Part shown: positions 48,606-60,500 of the stretch, piece by piece
Layout: each line of letters starts with the position of its first letter
How positions within the stretch are numbered: the stretch's first letter is position 1
Made by a program: the position numbers and the translations under genes
The notes under the pieces: model-generated
What the model was told of the DNA's origin: nothing
The model's input: only the letters and a program-made list of their open reading frames with translations
Database searches by the model: none
From: Sipunculus nudus
Taxonomy: Eukaryota; Annelida; Sipuncula; Golfingiida; Sipunculidae
DNA: 64,000 bases
Direction: 5' to 3'
Assembly: GCA_026874595.1 (NCBI GenBank)
Contig: CM049316.1
Coordinates: forward strand, 11,644,839-11,708,838

Positions 48606-49736
48606 TTGGGTGCCAGTGGCCAAGAGGTACCTGTGGAGGGATATGCCATGGTACCCCTGGCTAAGAAGGCAGGTCCGTTATACGCCGTTTTAAATAATGC
48701 CACTGAAAAGGCAGGGGAGCCCCCTAAACCATTCCTTTGGGCAGAGGAGGCACAAAATGCATTCACTCTCTTAAAGAGACAATTAACGGAAGCTGCCCAT
48801 GATAAATGGGGACATCAGGGCATCTCTAAGACCCTTTCACTCCTTAGTAGAAGATGCTATTGGCCAGGTATATCCACTTCAGTGCGCAAGTATGTTAAGA
48901 ACTGTTTTGCTTGTATTGCAGCCAAAACACCAAAACCAAAGATAAGACCACCCTTGCGTCACCTTATTACATATAAACCGCTTGAAATCCTTGCTATTGA
49001 TTTCCTCAAATTAGATAGGGGTAGGCCTGGATATGAAGATGTTTTAATAATGACGGATGCATTCACGCGTTTAGCTTGCGCCGTACCTTGTAAAGATCAA
49101 ACAGCCGAACGGGTTGCTCTCGCCTTTAGAGATCATTGGTTTAGTCATTACTCTATCCCCATGCGTATACATTCCGATCAAGGAAGAAATTTTGAAGGCC
49201 GCATAATTCAGCTTTATGGGATTCAGAAAAGTAGGACTACTCCCTATCATGCGCAGGGTAATCCGCAGGCTGAGAGATTTAATCAGAGCCTGTGTTTATT
49301 AATCAAGTCGCTACCAATGTCCCAGAGAAAACACTGGCCAGAGTTGCTGCCACATTTAGTATTCATTTATAATTCAACCCCTCATAGAGTAACTGGGATC
49401 CCACCATTCACATTAATGTTTGGCCAAGAACCACATATACTGCTCGACCATCTGTTGGGCAGTGTGGATAGGGATTGGGAAACTAGCTTTATCCAATCTC
49501 AAGCTGACTTGATCAGCAAAGCCCACAAAGTAGCCATGGAACGCAAACAAGCGTCCTTTAAAGCTGAGGAAGACCGATGGAACCGAAAAGCATTTTCCCC
49601 GTTGCTTCAGGTTGGGGACCACGTTCTTCTCAGAAAAACACATTTTACGGGACGGCATAAACTTGATGATCAGTTTCATCATGGTAGATTTGTAGTAGAA
49701 AAATACGATCCCGATAAAAAATATTTGTGGTATTAG
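48606..49736 (+). CDS. Protease end / RT-thumb remnant / integrase, internally deleted pol
   Basis: A 376-codon open frame. Residues 2-16 are the end of protease. Residues 20-64 match only the C-terminal part of RT (AKKAGPLYAVLN, PFLWAEEAQNAFTLLKRQL). RNase H is missing. Residue 65 onward is integrase: zinc site H65-x4-H70 with C100-x2-C103, core D132, D191 (SDQG) and E223 (QAERF), and a C-terminal VGDHVLLR motif at about 336-343. Two in-frame deletions (RT fingers/palm and RNase H) thus fused the parts. Only 31 residues separate D191 and E223 instead of the usual 35, a probable 4-codon deletion in the core. The stop comes just after the C-terminal domain. The frame is open but incomplete. 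Confidence 0.88.
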   Translation: MGASGQEVPVEGYAMVPLAKKAGPLYAVLNNATEKAGEPPKPFLWAEEAQNAFTLLKRQLTEAAHDKWGHQGISKTLSLLSRRCYWPGISTSVRKYVKNCFACIAAKTPKPKIRPPLRHLITYKPLEILAIDFLKLDRGRPGYEDVLIMTDAFTRLACAVPCKDQTAERVALAFRDHWFSHYSIPMRIHSDQGRNFEGRIIQLYGIQKSRTTPYHAQGNPQAERFNQSLCLLIKSLPMSQRKHWPELLPHLVFIYNSTPHRVTGIPPFTLMFGQEPHILLDHLLGSVDRDWETSFIQSQADLISKAHKVAMERKQASFKAEEDRWNRKAFSPLLQVGDHVLLRKTHFTGRHKLDDQFHHGRFVVEKYDPDKKYLWY

Positions 49737-49825
49737 GCCTTTGTTGGGAGGACCACTCAAATGGGTGAACAGGGGACTACTCACAGTAGATCCTCGGGAG
49801 CCAGTTCCGCCAGCCACTGAAAAAA

Positions 49826-50146
49826 ATGCTGGATTTTAACTCGTCCTTGCCCACTGAGACAGACACAGAGTCTGCCTCCGGCGATGAGGACGAGGACTTG
49901 AATTTTGACCAGATGTTAGTATTTCCTGCTATAAATGGAGAAGTACCTTTAGATGCACCAGGACAGGCACCAAATGCGCCCCGTGCCTCGCCAGCGCCAC
50001 CTGCCGCCGCTCTGCTCAACCAAGGACCCCCACCTACCAACTTGACTCCAACTGACTCCCTGGCTGCACCTGGGCCTCGCCGGTCTGAGCGCAGCACTAG
50101 AGGCATTCACTCTAATCCATATCATTTACCTAAATCCTCTGTGTAA
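49826..50146 (+). pseudogene. Retrotransposon pol C-terminal tail
   Basis: An acidic start (TETDTESASGDEDEDL), a proline/alanine-rich middle and a basic end RRSERSTRGIHSNPYHLPK. This arginine/histidine-proline ending is typical of gypsy pol C-termini. It is in a different frame from the integrase ORF, separated by a stop and shift, so now disconnected. Confidence 0.6.
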
Positions 50147-50149
50147 CTT

Positions 50150-51457
50150 AATATTAACAATTATCATTCTCATTTCCTTACAACACCCCCCCCCTCCTCT
50201 CTCAGGAACCCTAACATTCTTCTTACTTCTTTATTCTTATTTGTGTGGATGTTGGTATGGTTGTGTTCTGAGGACTTAGCCACACGTACCTGTAATGATC
50301 TGATTGTAGGCTCTCAATTTGGTGGTTCTTGTTTTATTAGATTTCAGAAAAAGGATCCAAATTTATGATTTTGAGACAGCTGGCGAACAAAAATATACCT
50401 TTAATAGACAGATCATTACAGCTAGTGTGGGTAAGTCGCTCCCGGTTCCACCGATGGAAGCAGCTCGGGGATGAAAGTTTAGTATGAGTGTTAAAACAGG
50501 TCTTCAGCCACCTCACCCAGTCTCGCGTGGTTGGTTAACTATTATTAGTAGTATTATGGCATATGCACAAACCTCAACCCCTGCTTTTGGCAGGCGTAAA
50601 ACTGTGGTCTTATTTGGACACAGTTATTCTGCTGGATAGTCTTAATGACGAGTCTGATGGTGCACATTACAGTTAGGCCACATAGTTTAAATGAATAACC
50701 ATGTTCACAGTAAGGAGACGGCATAGAACGCCTTATACAGGGCCAGTAAACTTTTATTGTCTTATATACAATCAAAGTTGTGTATGTAAAGCCTTGCATA
50801 TGTTATGCATTTATGATATGTAGATTGTTCGGTAGTCTTTTTAAATCAACAATGCAGAACTCTTCATTGTATGTAATGTAATTAATGTTCTTGCATCATG
50901 TAATACTATAGGCTGTATGTGTAAAATCATTACAACTAACTGAAATTTCACTATTTTGAAGTATACGGCCAACAAATCGATATCTTTTTGCATTCTTTTA
51001 TGTGCTAAGTTAAAGTTAAGAATAATGCAAGTTGCATTTATGTCTAACTGTACATATGTTACAGTTATATATAACTTATTATGTAATATCTATTATGCTA
51101 ACGTTATACTGAAATCATTTATGTAACTGAGATTTGTTCTCCGACGGTAGCAACAGCTGGCCAGTAAGAGTCAGGGTATTCTTTTTAAATTGGTGTATCT
51201 TAGAGATACATCTAATACTGCCTGCTAGTATTACTTAGTTATAATTTTGATCTTTGACATTGTTCTGTTTTGTTCTTATACATGTTAATGACAGTATATA
51301 CTTTTATGGGGAATGAAACAAAGTGCTCTAATCTCTATTTAAAACGTGGTATCTTTAACCATTTTACAAACAGTGTCAGATTATAATTTATATAGGTCAG
51401 GATATATATCTATATATTGAAGCATCCTTCGAGGCGAAGATGTCAGGCAGGGTAGGA
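50150..51457 (+). other. Retrotransposon 3' internal region
   Basis: 1.3 kb between the pol tail and the 3' LTR. No intact frame. No env-type signature was recognised. Purine-rich AGGCAGGGTAGGA just before the 3' LTR is a weak polypurine-tract candidate. Confidence 0.45.
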
Positions 51458-52069
51458 TGTCAGGGACAAAAATCCTAGGAGAAAAATGTTGAGGCCATAA
51501 ATTCTGGGACACTGATCATGTGACCAAAACAAGGGGCCACCAGAACTAATTGCTCTGATATTGCATCAGGCCCCAACAGCCCTTGCTACTGATTTTATCA
51601 GTTTGTAACAGGTCAGCATATTGCACCACCCTGTGCAAGGGTTAGAGACCTTATAAACCCCCGGTCTGGGTAGCAGGCGGGGGAAATTACACTGAGAATC
51701 TGCCAACGCCAGGTACGACAGCAAGGACAATACTGGCAATAGAGATCATGATATGCTGATGCTGCACCATAGGGGTGAGGGGGCTGATGGCTGAAGTTAC
51801 CTGGTGATAATATATGTTAAGAATAGAGAATAAGAAGAACCTGTACTATGTCACATTGAAGCCTACTGGTAAGCTAGAACTACTGGAGTGTATCACTGGA
51901 GAATAATCAATATAGTAATTTGTGAACCTGGATATATCTATATATATACTGTGTGTGTATATATATATGTGTCAGATGAGGAATAAAGACGAGATATTCC
52001 CCTTTGGAGGACTACATTATGTTTATATGGGACACTGAACACAAACAGCTCACACGAGCTGCCACGACA
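51458..52069 (+). repeat. 3' LTR
   Basis: 612 bp, TG...CA ends, same as the 5' LTR with a shorter AT run. AATAAA at 51982. Followed by TTTA duplicated target. Confidence 0.93.
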
Positions 52070-52079
52070 TTTACAGTTC

Positions 52080-52340
52080 ATAAAAGTTTGTGGACTGTTC
52101 TATTTAGGGAGACCACTACTGCTTTTAAGTGGCTTTCTTTTGGATGAAGAGTCTCTTTAAATGATTCCAAGGGCGCATTGACTCTGTCATGTAAAGCTTT
52201 GGTTTTGGCTTCGATGACAGATTTAACACTTACTTTAAGGTCCATGGCTCTGTTTGGTCATCTTGGTCAGCTTGTCGTATCCTTACTTTATTCTGTTGAA
52301 ATCTGGTACTGACAGACATGTGCAATGTCGACTTTGGCCT
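52080..52340 (-). pseudogene. Proximal part of a decayed coiled-coil frame split by the LTR element
   Basis: On the minus strand a frame reads MDLKVSVKSVIEAKTKALHD and continues with LESFKETLHPKES up to the LTR border, with one TGA close to the end. High Lys/Glu/Leu content suggests a helical or coiled-coil protein, as in LINE ORF1 or tethering proteins. Its continuation lies beyond the LTR element at 46130-46336. Confidence 0.4.
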
Positions 52341-52379
52341 TTGAAAATTTATTTCCTTTATTGGGCCCTTAGTAACACA

Positions 52380-55370
52380 TGACAAGTGCCTGCCTCACGC
52401 GGAACTATTTTTCCCAAAAACTTAACAAAAAAACTGAACCAGTAGGAGCAGTAGGACCGCTTTTATAGCTCCCATTAACAGTGCTCAGCACCGGCACCGT
52501 GATTAATCAAACTGTGCAAATTAGCCAATTAAATATTCAAAATATAAACTAGCCCGACTCAATGCTTATTAAGTCAAACTAAACAGAAAACTATTATATA
52601 TTCTCAAACCCTTTTTTTTATAGAATTTTGCTATTTAACACATTTAAATAAGCTAACTAATTGTGATAATAATTAAATGTTTACTAACTTATTTCGTTTT
52701 CAGAATATAAAAGGCACAGTCAAACTTACTCTAACTTTATTATCTGCATTATTGTAACATCATTCAAACGTAATTCCTCCCACTAACACAACCATCAAAC
52801 TTACTTTGGGTAATCGCAATGCTTAGAACAGGTACTGCCACCTCCCGGTAAATTAAATAACTAAAGTACGGCTCTCTGGCGGACTGATTCATCGACTGCA
52901 ATACTCCACCCATTATGGGACGGTCAGCGCCAAATATCACCGCTTCGCTAAAAAAAGGGGGCTTTCCCAGTGACTTTAAATAAATTGGTGGCCTTTTAAA
53001 ACCAACAGGTTTCATTCAATCACCACCTATATATTGCGGGCTTCCAGCTGGCTAGCCCTAGCTCCCGTGATCTCTTACTACGCTACGCTTTGCGAGAGCC
53101 CTAGAAGATGATTTGAGTATACTGGAGACATTCCACATGACAACTGAATTCTTATATTTCCTCTGAAAATGTCGTATTCGTTATGAAATAAAGATATCCT
53201 TATCCAATACGCATATAACATACCACTTAGACAGTGTTTGTCCACTTTAAATGTTGATTAGAAGAATCTATATTGTCCTAGTAAACGGTGATACGCGGGG
53301 AACGATGTCTGCTATGGGTTTCCCCCAGCCACGGCTGGCCGGCAGCTGCCTGTGTAACCAGTGGTAACAGGCCGTGTTCGTTCCGCGAGCAAAGGTCACG
53401 CAGTTCATTGTTTCAGATTCTGAGACAGTTTCAAGCGCCAGGATTGCAAAGTTTTAATAAAGAGTTTTGTTTACATACATAAACATAATATTGAGCTGAA
53501 TTTCTAGGTTATTCGAATAAAGTATTATATCTTCCTTGGATTACTTAAAGATTCCTAGCTATAAAACCAATATTTAATTTTACAGGATTTTTCACCGACA
53601 AGGAATTTTAAGTTCTCCAGTTAACTCTGAAGCTTTTCAAGCGGCGGTAATCAGGATCCTGGATATCGCCGCATTTATTGCAGTTACCTGCTGGTTATTG
53701 ATATTCCCAGTTAAGCAGTCTTAATATTTTTAGGTTCTCGCCTATTTTGAATAAGGCAAGACTTCCAGCACTATAACCCTCAGCCTCTGTGTGTCACCAT
53801 TTATCAGACATCGCTCTTCAAAGCAGACCTATTTTAAAAAAAGCGGGCCTATCTCTAGCTTAGCCCATCAGCGTGAGATATTCAGGTGTAGAGGTGACGA
53901 ACGCAGTCAAACTGTGATACATGTACCCGCTGGCTGAAATGATCATGGCGATCTGAGCGTTTGCAACTTTGCAGCGGGCTTAGGGAACCAATACACATTA
54001 CAAAATCGTTGCGATAGTGTCTACAATGCACCTACATTTGGTCCATGGACCGTAATGCTCGAACAGCAGAGATATATCACAGGACACGACGGTCTATGTA
54101 TCGACTACCTGAATACATGATTTCAGTGCGAGTGTTACGAAGCGGGTCGAGCTATTGGCGTTCTCATTGCAACGATGCCATTCACATGAGGCGTGAAGGC
54201 CTGATATGCATATGCGAGGGAATCGTCAAGGGCCTTGTGACGCCGTAATATGCAAATATCAGGGATTTACCATACAGACTTTATAGGGCATTAGTGATAA
54301 GAGTTGATACTGAGTTTATGTCTATCGGTACTTGGAATCACGTTTTATATAAAGCATTTAGAGTAGTAAACGTTAATACTAAAGCCAAGGCAGGGCTACT
54401 TATTTTACCACTCATTAACTTAATTTACACAAATTCACATGCAAATTCCTAAACATACATTCACATACGGTAAACTTATTGTTAATATTTGGAAATTATA
54501 TGATAAACCATGTCGGGTTGATATCTCTCTTGTCTGTCCACAAATTTTGCATATCATTTACACAGATCGAGTAAATCCCTAACAGCCGATATCCACTTTG
54601 ATTCTGTTATTCCCGAACTATTCAGACAGAGAAGACTCCGATATGTCAATGAAAAATTTTGTAGCATTTCAAGTGATCATGTTAGTCAAGAATCTAAGCA
54701 ACCTTGCTTTTGCCTCTACATATAGAGGGTACCTGCCAACTTCCCCATAAACAATTACGTTCGGCGCTTAGTTAGAAAGGCCCTTATAACATTTTCGAAA
54801 AATTCAAATGAATTCTTTCGATAATTATGAAGTCCTAAACTCTCCAAACTTTGCAACAGTATAAGAGTACAGGTAATAGAGTTGTATCCAACAGATGCCG
54901 ATTAACTTCTTATGGCAACGCATTTGCTTCTCTCATCATGGCGTACATAGCTGAAGTATAACATTGAGTCATGGTCAGTGACAAGTGAACCTTGACATTC
55001 ATTCTTTTTCAAAGTCAAGTGGACTGATACATTGAGTCTTTTGTGAACTGTCAATTAAGTCTTTGTGAATGTCATGTGAACTTATCAAATGTGCATGTAT
55101 CATAACAGGAAGTTTAAACTTTCAACTTCAACTGTCTGAAAATGCGGCAACACAACTGTCTTCAGTGTTATGGAAACAAGCTAATTCAAGGAATTTATGT
55201 CCCCCGCCTCTGCATTCAAATCCGGAATGATTTTAAAGTCTGTTCTGAATAAGTACAACTAGTTTTAACCACACTCCAAAGATGGAAGGACCTGGCAGTT
55301 ACTGCAAAAAAATTCAAGTATTTTATGTCCGCGCTCGCGATACCTGTTGGTGATTAGTGAAACTTAATGT
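52380..55370. other. Intergenic, nothing recognised
   Basis: Unique-looking sequence. Frames at 53288-53482 and 54045-54248 show no recognised domain. Confidence 0.4.
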
Positions 55371-55424
55371 GATCATTCATCATATTAAAAATTGAAATGT
55401 CATATTTTATTATCATCTTGTGAG

Positions 55425-56455
55425 ACAGACGCTCCAAAACCATATCCAACCAAGGTAAGCATGGGAGTAATCACTGATATAAATTTGAATGAAATCACAT
55501 AAAATTAAGGAAAGTTATCACACAGAAACGAAAACCTGAGAGACAGACAGAGTGACAGACAGAGGACCAGACACTCCAAAACCAATCCAAACCAAGCTAA
55601 GTATAAGAGCAATCAATGGCCCAAATTTTAATGAAATCGGGTAATATTTAGGAAAGTGATCGCACAGAAACGAAAACCTGAAGGACGGACAAACAGAGAC
55701 TCCAAAACCAATCCTAACCATGGAACTAAGGTGAGCATGAGACCAATCACTGACCCAAATTTGAATAAATTTGGATAGTATTTAAGCACAGAAACGACAA
55801 CCTGACAGACAGACAGACAGACAGACAGAGGGCCAGACACTCCAAAACCAATCATGCAACCAACGTAAGCATGAGAGTTAACACTGACGCAAATATGAAT
55901 GAAATCGGATAATTCTTAAGCAAGTTATCACACATAAAGGAAAACCTGACAGACATGCAGACAGAGCGACAGACAGACAGACAGAGGGCCAGACACTCGT
56001 AAAAACCAATCATGCAACCAAGGTAAGCATAAGAGTAATCGCTGATCCAAATCTGAATGAAATCGGATAATATTAAAGCAAGTTATCTCACGGAAACTAA
56101 AACTTGACAGACAGAAAGACAGACAGAGTAACAGACAGACAGAGTAACAGACAGACACAGTGACAGACTGACAGATAGAGGGCTATACACTCCAAAACCA
56201 ATCCCAACCATGGTCAGCATAAGAGTAATCACTGGCCTAAATTTGAATGAAATTGGATAATATTAAGGAAAGTTATCGCACGGAAACGAAAACCTGGCGG
56301 ACGGACAGAGTGGCAGACAGACAGACAGACAGACTGAAGCCAGACGTTCCAAACCAATCCCTACAAAGGTAAGCAGGCGAGCAGTCACATACCCAAATTT
56401 AAATGAAATCGGATAATATTTAGGAAAGTTATCGCACGGACACGAAAACCGGGCG

Positions 56456-56486
<31 letters not shown>

Positions 56487-56510
56487 GCACAAACAGACAG
56501 ATAAACACAA
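55425..56510 (+). repeat. Tandem array of 125-195-bp units with (GACA)n
   Basis: The CTCCAAAACCAATCC block (or a variant) starts at 55432, 55574, 55700, 55840, 55996, 56190 and 56347. Each is followed by AGCATGAGAGTAATCACTGA, AAATTTGAATGAAATCGG and GTTATCGCACAGAAACGAAAAC, then a (GACA/CAGA)n run of variable length, which explains the uneven period. The minus-strand SVCLSVCL-type frames here are repeat artefacts. Confidence 0.88.
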
Positions 56511-56559
56511 ATCAATGTTTCCCGATCCGAAAAGGCAAAAAATGTGTATTAAATAAATG

Positions 56560-57200
56560 CCATTATTAGTCATCTTAAAGTTTTGCATTCCAGTATAATA
56601 CTCCACATAATGTGCCTGCATGTAATTTAAATATTAGGTATAATGCGGATTTTTTTTTTAATTCATCTCATATCAAGGTTCAGTCATGTTATCTTAACTT
56701 ACTTGAATCCCTAAAAAACTAATAACAGGTAATACTGTTGGTTTAATAATATAAAATATTAAATAATTAAACATAGGATAATATAAAATCACATGATACA
56801 TTTATCTCTTTTTCTTTTATGACCAATAATGGATGCCCTAGTCTGTAAATAACAGAGAACCTCACCCTGTAATGAATTATAAACTTCGACCAACTAACCG
56901 AATAACCAATTGAAAACATACCACAGATATTACGGTAACTAAAGCACAGTGGTGGTTTGTTTAATAACGGTTGCCGGTATTTATTTTGTCACTGATATAT
57001 GGCGCCGGAAGTATTGTGTGCACACAGCAATAAACCTTTCACCTCTTTACCTGGCGCAGGTAGAAAATGTCTCTGTTTATGTGAGTCATGTGACAGCACT
57101 AAAGCTTGCTCTGCCAAAGCTTATCTTGTTGCATAATACACGACTGAACATCATACATCCGTAAATCAGTACACCGAGGGATATCCTTGTATGTGACAAG
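56560..57200 (+). other. Upstream region of the GLG1 paralogue
   Basis: No promoter motif could be assigned. The last 16 bases around the start codon match the minus-strand GLG1 start; farther upstream the two loci do not resemble each other by eye. Confidence 0.4.
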
Positions 57201-57537
57201 ATGGCGACGTCCGACACAAAAATGCTGCTAAACGTATACATTTATTTAACTATATTTTTGGCAATTCTTTGTCAGTGGGCCTCTTGTGGACCGCCAAACA
57301 AAGCGAGTTATTTCGGAAATGCCCCACAGCCAAAGATTGATGATAACACTGCGCGCTTTAAGGATGTTATTGAAAAACTTGAACGCCAGTTAGAGAAAGA
57401 TGTTGACACGAGGAATACACCGCCGCCTGATCATCTGCAGCTTCCTGTTGTCAGACCATTGGTTCAGGAAAACGGCAACAGAAACCACCCTGATCAAGGC
57501 ATATTAAAGGAGGTGAACCAGCACCGTCTACAGCTAG
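57201..57537 (+). CDS. Second GLG1-type first exon (paralogue), plus strand
   Basis: An ATG in the same context as GLG1 exon 1 (16 identical bases CAAGATGGCGACGTCC) opens a 112-codon exon. Residues 1-29 are a signal peptide with the shared core YLTIFLAILC. Further shared blocks are FGN.PQ...DN..R.KD, DH.Q...V.P, VQEN.NRN and a final RLQ before the donor. Elsewhere it differs, with a charged, coiled-coil-like stretch (EKLERQLEKDVD). The homologous exon end is CTAG|GTTATAAG, the same phase as the minus-strand copy, but GTTATA is a weak donor. If not spliced, the frame stops 12 codons later. No second exon was found up to 64,000; if its first intron is as long as the other copy's, it would lie outside. 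It may be a working paralogue or a decaying duplicate. Confidence 0.75.
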
Positions 57538-60500
57538 GTTATAAGTTTGCTTTTTCCACTTTACAGCTATTTTAGTTCTACAGTTTAAGTTCTTTTATTC
57601 GAGCTAACACTCGCCAAAGTCTGAGAGTATTTTTTTGGGTACAAACGGAGGCGCAATTTCAATATATGTGTCGGTCTATTAACCTGACTTATTGAGGTTA
57701 TTTGAGGTTACTCAGTGCGTTGACGCTCCAGGTAACCATCCTTTTTGTGGAAGGCCTGCTCGATCCACTGAAAAAAATATATACATCTGCCAGATTACAC
57801 ATACATGCATACGCGCACTGGGAAAGTCACCTAATCGGTTTTGGTGTATTAAACCTTAAAACATCATTTTTATATATTCATGTTGTGTACGTTGCGCCTT
57901 CACGTGTATTTTATTGTGGAGTTAACGGTATGCAATGAATAAAATAATCTTTATTTTAATTTTGTGTCCACTTAACATCTGTTTTAATTCTTAATATACT
58001 CAATTAAACAAATATAAATATATTTGTATATCATATATCCGTTTATGATTAAAAAAACTAAATTACTTGGCGTTAAAGGCCCACTTAAATTAAAATAGTG
58101 GGCCTTTTTCCTATATGATCTGCTGAATCTTCAAAAAAGCCAAATCAAAGATTATCTTCATATTTTCACAGTATTTTAGGCATATTTTTATAATAAACAA
58201 TCTAATTAAAACTAAACATACATCATGTGGTTTATACTTGTATTTTAATATATGTGGAAGCTTGCAATAATTTGTAATGCATGCATTTCTAAACCATGAG
58301 GAACCTTCAATGTTAATAAACACTTGTACATTGTCTTGTTTACTACAGGCATTAAGTACGGTAAATTTATTAATTCCATTATCTCTTGTTTTACATTTAT
58401 CTTTAAATCAAAGAGAGGTTATAGCAAAAAAGTCTGAAAATCTGAATTTAACACAAAATTAACAAGGTTATACTTTTCAGGCAAAAGTGGCCTGCTTTAT
58501 GTGTATTAAGTCAACTTCTATTGATTTAAAACTAGACACTTTTTATGGACCGTAAATAGTTATAAATTTTATTTGATAATTTCATATACTTTAAAACAAG
58601 TTTTCATATTAAATTTGAAATACGTATGGATCCTTTGTAGTTATTACAGATCTGGATGAACTATCCAGTAAATGACTAGATTGCAGTTTCACTTGATTTT
58701 AAATGGATTGGTAATGAAATTACTATAACATCAAAACACTTTTAGCCTGGCAGTCCCTGCAATATAATGGAATGGAAGAATTTCTCTGTGAATATTTTCA
58801 TACATGATATGCAACACTTTCTAGTTTATTATATACCACTATGGTGTAAAGATTGAAATGATTTGCCATAAGCAAATTTATTTTGCCCCCAATATCATTG
58901 GTCAATGTCACAAAGAATCAAAAATGAACATTAATTTAAGGGATTAACAGTCAGTAATGTCATCATTTCAAACTTCTGGTTGAAATAAAGATGATATAAG
59001 CTGATTTGTTCGCTCGACAATGTAGATTCTGTTTAAAGGCAAAATCCAAACAGGACTTTTTCTAGAAAAGGAAGTTACAAAACAAATTGTGTATTCATTG
59101 AACAATATATACATTAATTGCAAGAACAATCTTAAAATGAATAACAACAATCTTTAATATCTTATATTTACTTTTAAAAATCAAAACAAAAAAGTGTGAT
59201 GATAACATCAAGTTTAATTCAAAAATATGCTTTAACCATTTTCTTTCAGTCAACAATATAGGTAAATCATAAATAATATAAATATGTGGAAAGAAGTGAT
59301 GTTCTATCTCAGTAATGGTCTTTCCTCATAAATAATTTCTGCTTGAAAAGTAGTGTTAAATGGAACTTTTAATTGAAAAATATAATTATTTATAAATGCA
59401 AATGTTTCACAGATTTGATTGGAACAAACAAATTAAGTATAAAAATATAATATTAGTTTCAGTTATATGGTAGAAGGGCAAAGGTAGAACTGGAGCACTG
59501 AAGAAAAGCTCCCGAAACTGAGGCTATAATAATTATATATTTGTCCATTTTAAATATAAACAGTAACTATGTTAAATTGTTATTGAGCTATTCAGTGAAT
59601 TATATAATTACCATAAATACAAGAAATATAAAGGAAATGGGTTTGTTAATGTTTTTTAAACGAATATGAGACGGGATTGAACGGGGTGTTGGTCAGGTCG
59701 TCATGGGACCTGACTTTAGGTTAAGTATCGTGCTTAATTTTGAACTGGAAAACATACTCGACAGCTTACACCAACCGGAGTTCACCGGACATAAACACGT
59801 ACCGTTGAACATGATCCTGTCAACTGACGATGTATCGTTATTATATGAGCAGTCGTTCACGCTAATAACCGATTAAAACCAGGGTCTTTTCCTCAATTGT
59901 GATCATTTTTGGACACCCTGCGGTTGTATTTTGTTTATCTGTGTAGGATTTTTCCCACAAAACAACACAGATATTAAGGTTTAAATTACCAGAATAGCCG
60001 AAAGATCTGTCCTTAACATATACTGCCAGTCTTATGGTAAAACGTGATAAACAGACAGCTAGAAGGGTCGCGCCAGATTACTGAATTTTGCTTTATGTTA
60101 ATTTTCCTTTAGCCCCTTAACACGGCTAAATGACTAAACCTGGTGCTAACCAGACGTGGGCATCATTCAAGGGCAAGTAGAAGAGTGGACATTCCCGGCT
60201 GTAGGCCAGACTACTTTACAATAGGGGTGGCTTATAATGGGTCAGTCGAAATTCTGATAGCTGAGGGGTAGTAGGCCTGATGTCTTACACTCTCCTCCTT
60301 ATATAAAAAAAACGCATTTTATTTTGTGTTAAATAAAGAAGACATCTTGGCCGTATATAGGCAAAGCAATTTTGAATTACAGCCTCAAAGTAAAAACACC
60401 TGGGGACATAGATTCCCGGAAAAAAACATTGAGCTTGTTATTAATAGTGCTTGGACCTGACAGAGCTGGCAGTATTTATTTTATATAACTGTAATATCTT

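Larger units (their letters stand above)
46337..52069 (+). mobile_element. Ty3/gypsy LTR retrotransposon with both LTRs and TSD
   Basis: Two direct LTRs (46337-46978 and 51458-52069), each TGTCAGGGAC...CCACGACA (TG...CA ends). The flanks share TTTA at 46333-46336 and 52070-52073, a probable target-site duplication. Inside, on the plus strand: primer-binding candidate, gag, protease fragment, a fused RT-remnant/integrase frame, and a C-terminal tail. Gag before pol and integrase last in pol give the Ty3/gypsy order. RT palm and RNase H are absent, and gag and pol are broken, so it cannot move by itself. The LTRs are very similar apart from an AT microsatellite, so insertion was fairly recent. 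Confidence 0.93.

Noticed and set aside
49777-50106. 109-codon minus frame, Gly/Ala-rich
   Set aside because: It is the complement of the Pro/Ala-rich pol tail on the plus strand.
50285-50480. Possible env remnant in the retrotransposon
   Set aside because: Short disconnected frames only; no signal peptide, fusion motif or membrane segment seen.
55518-56621. Series of minus frames with SVCLSVCL repeats
   Set aside because: Read-through of (GACA)n in the tandem array.
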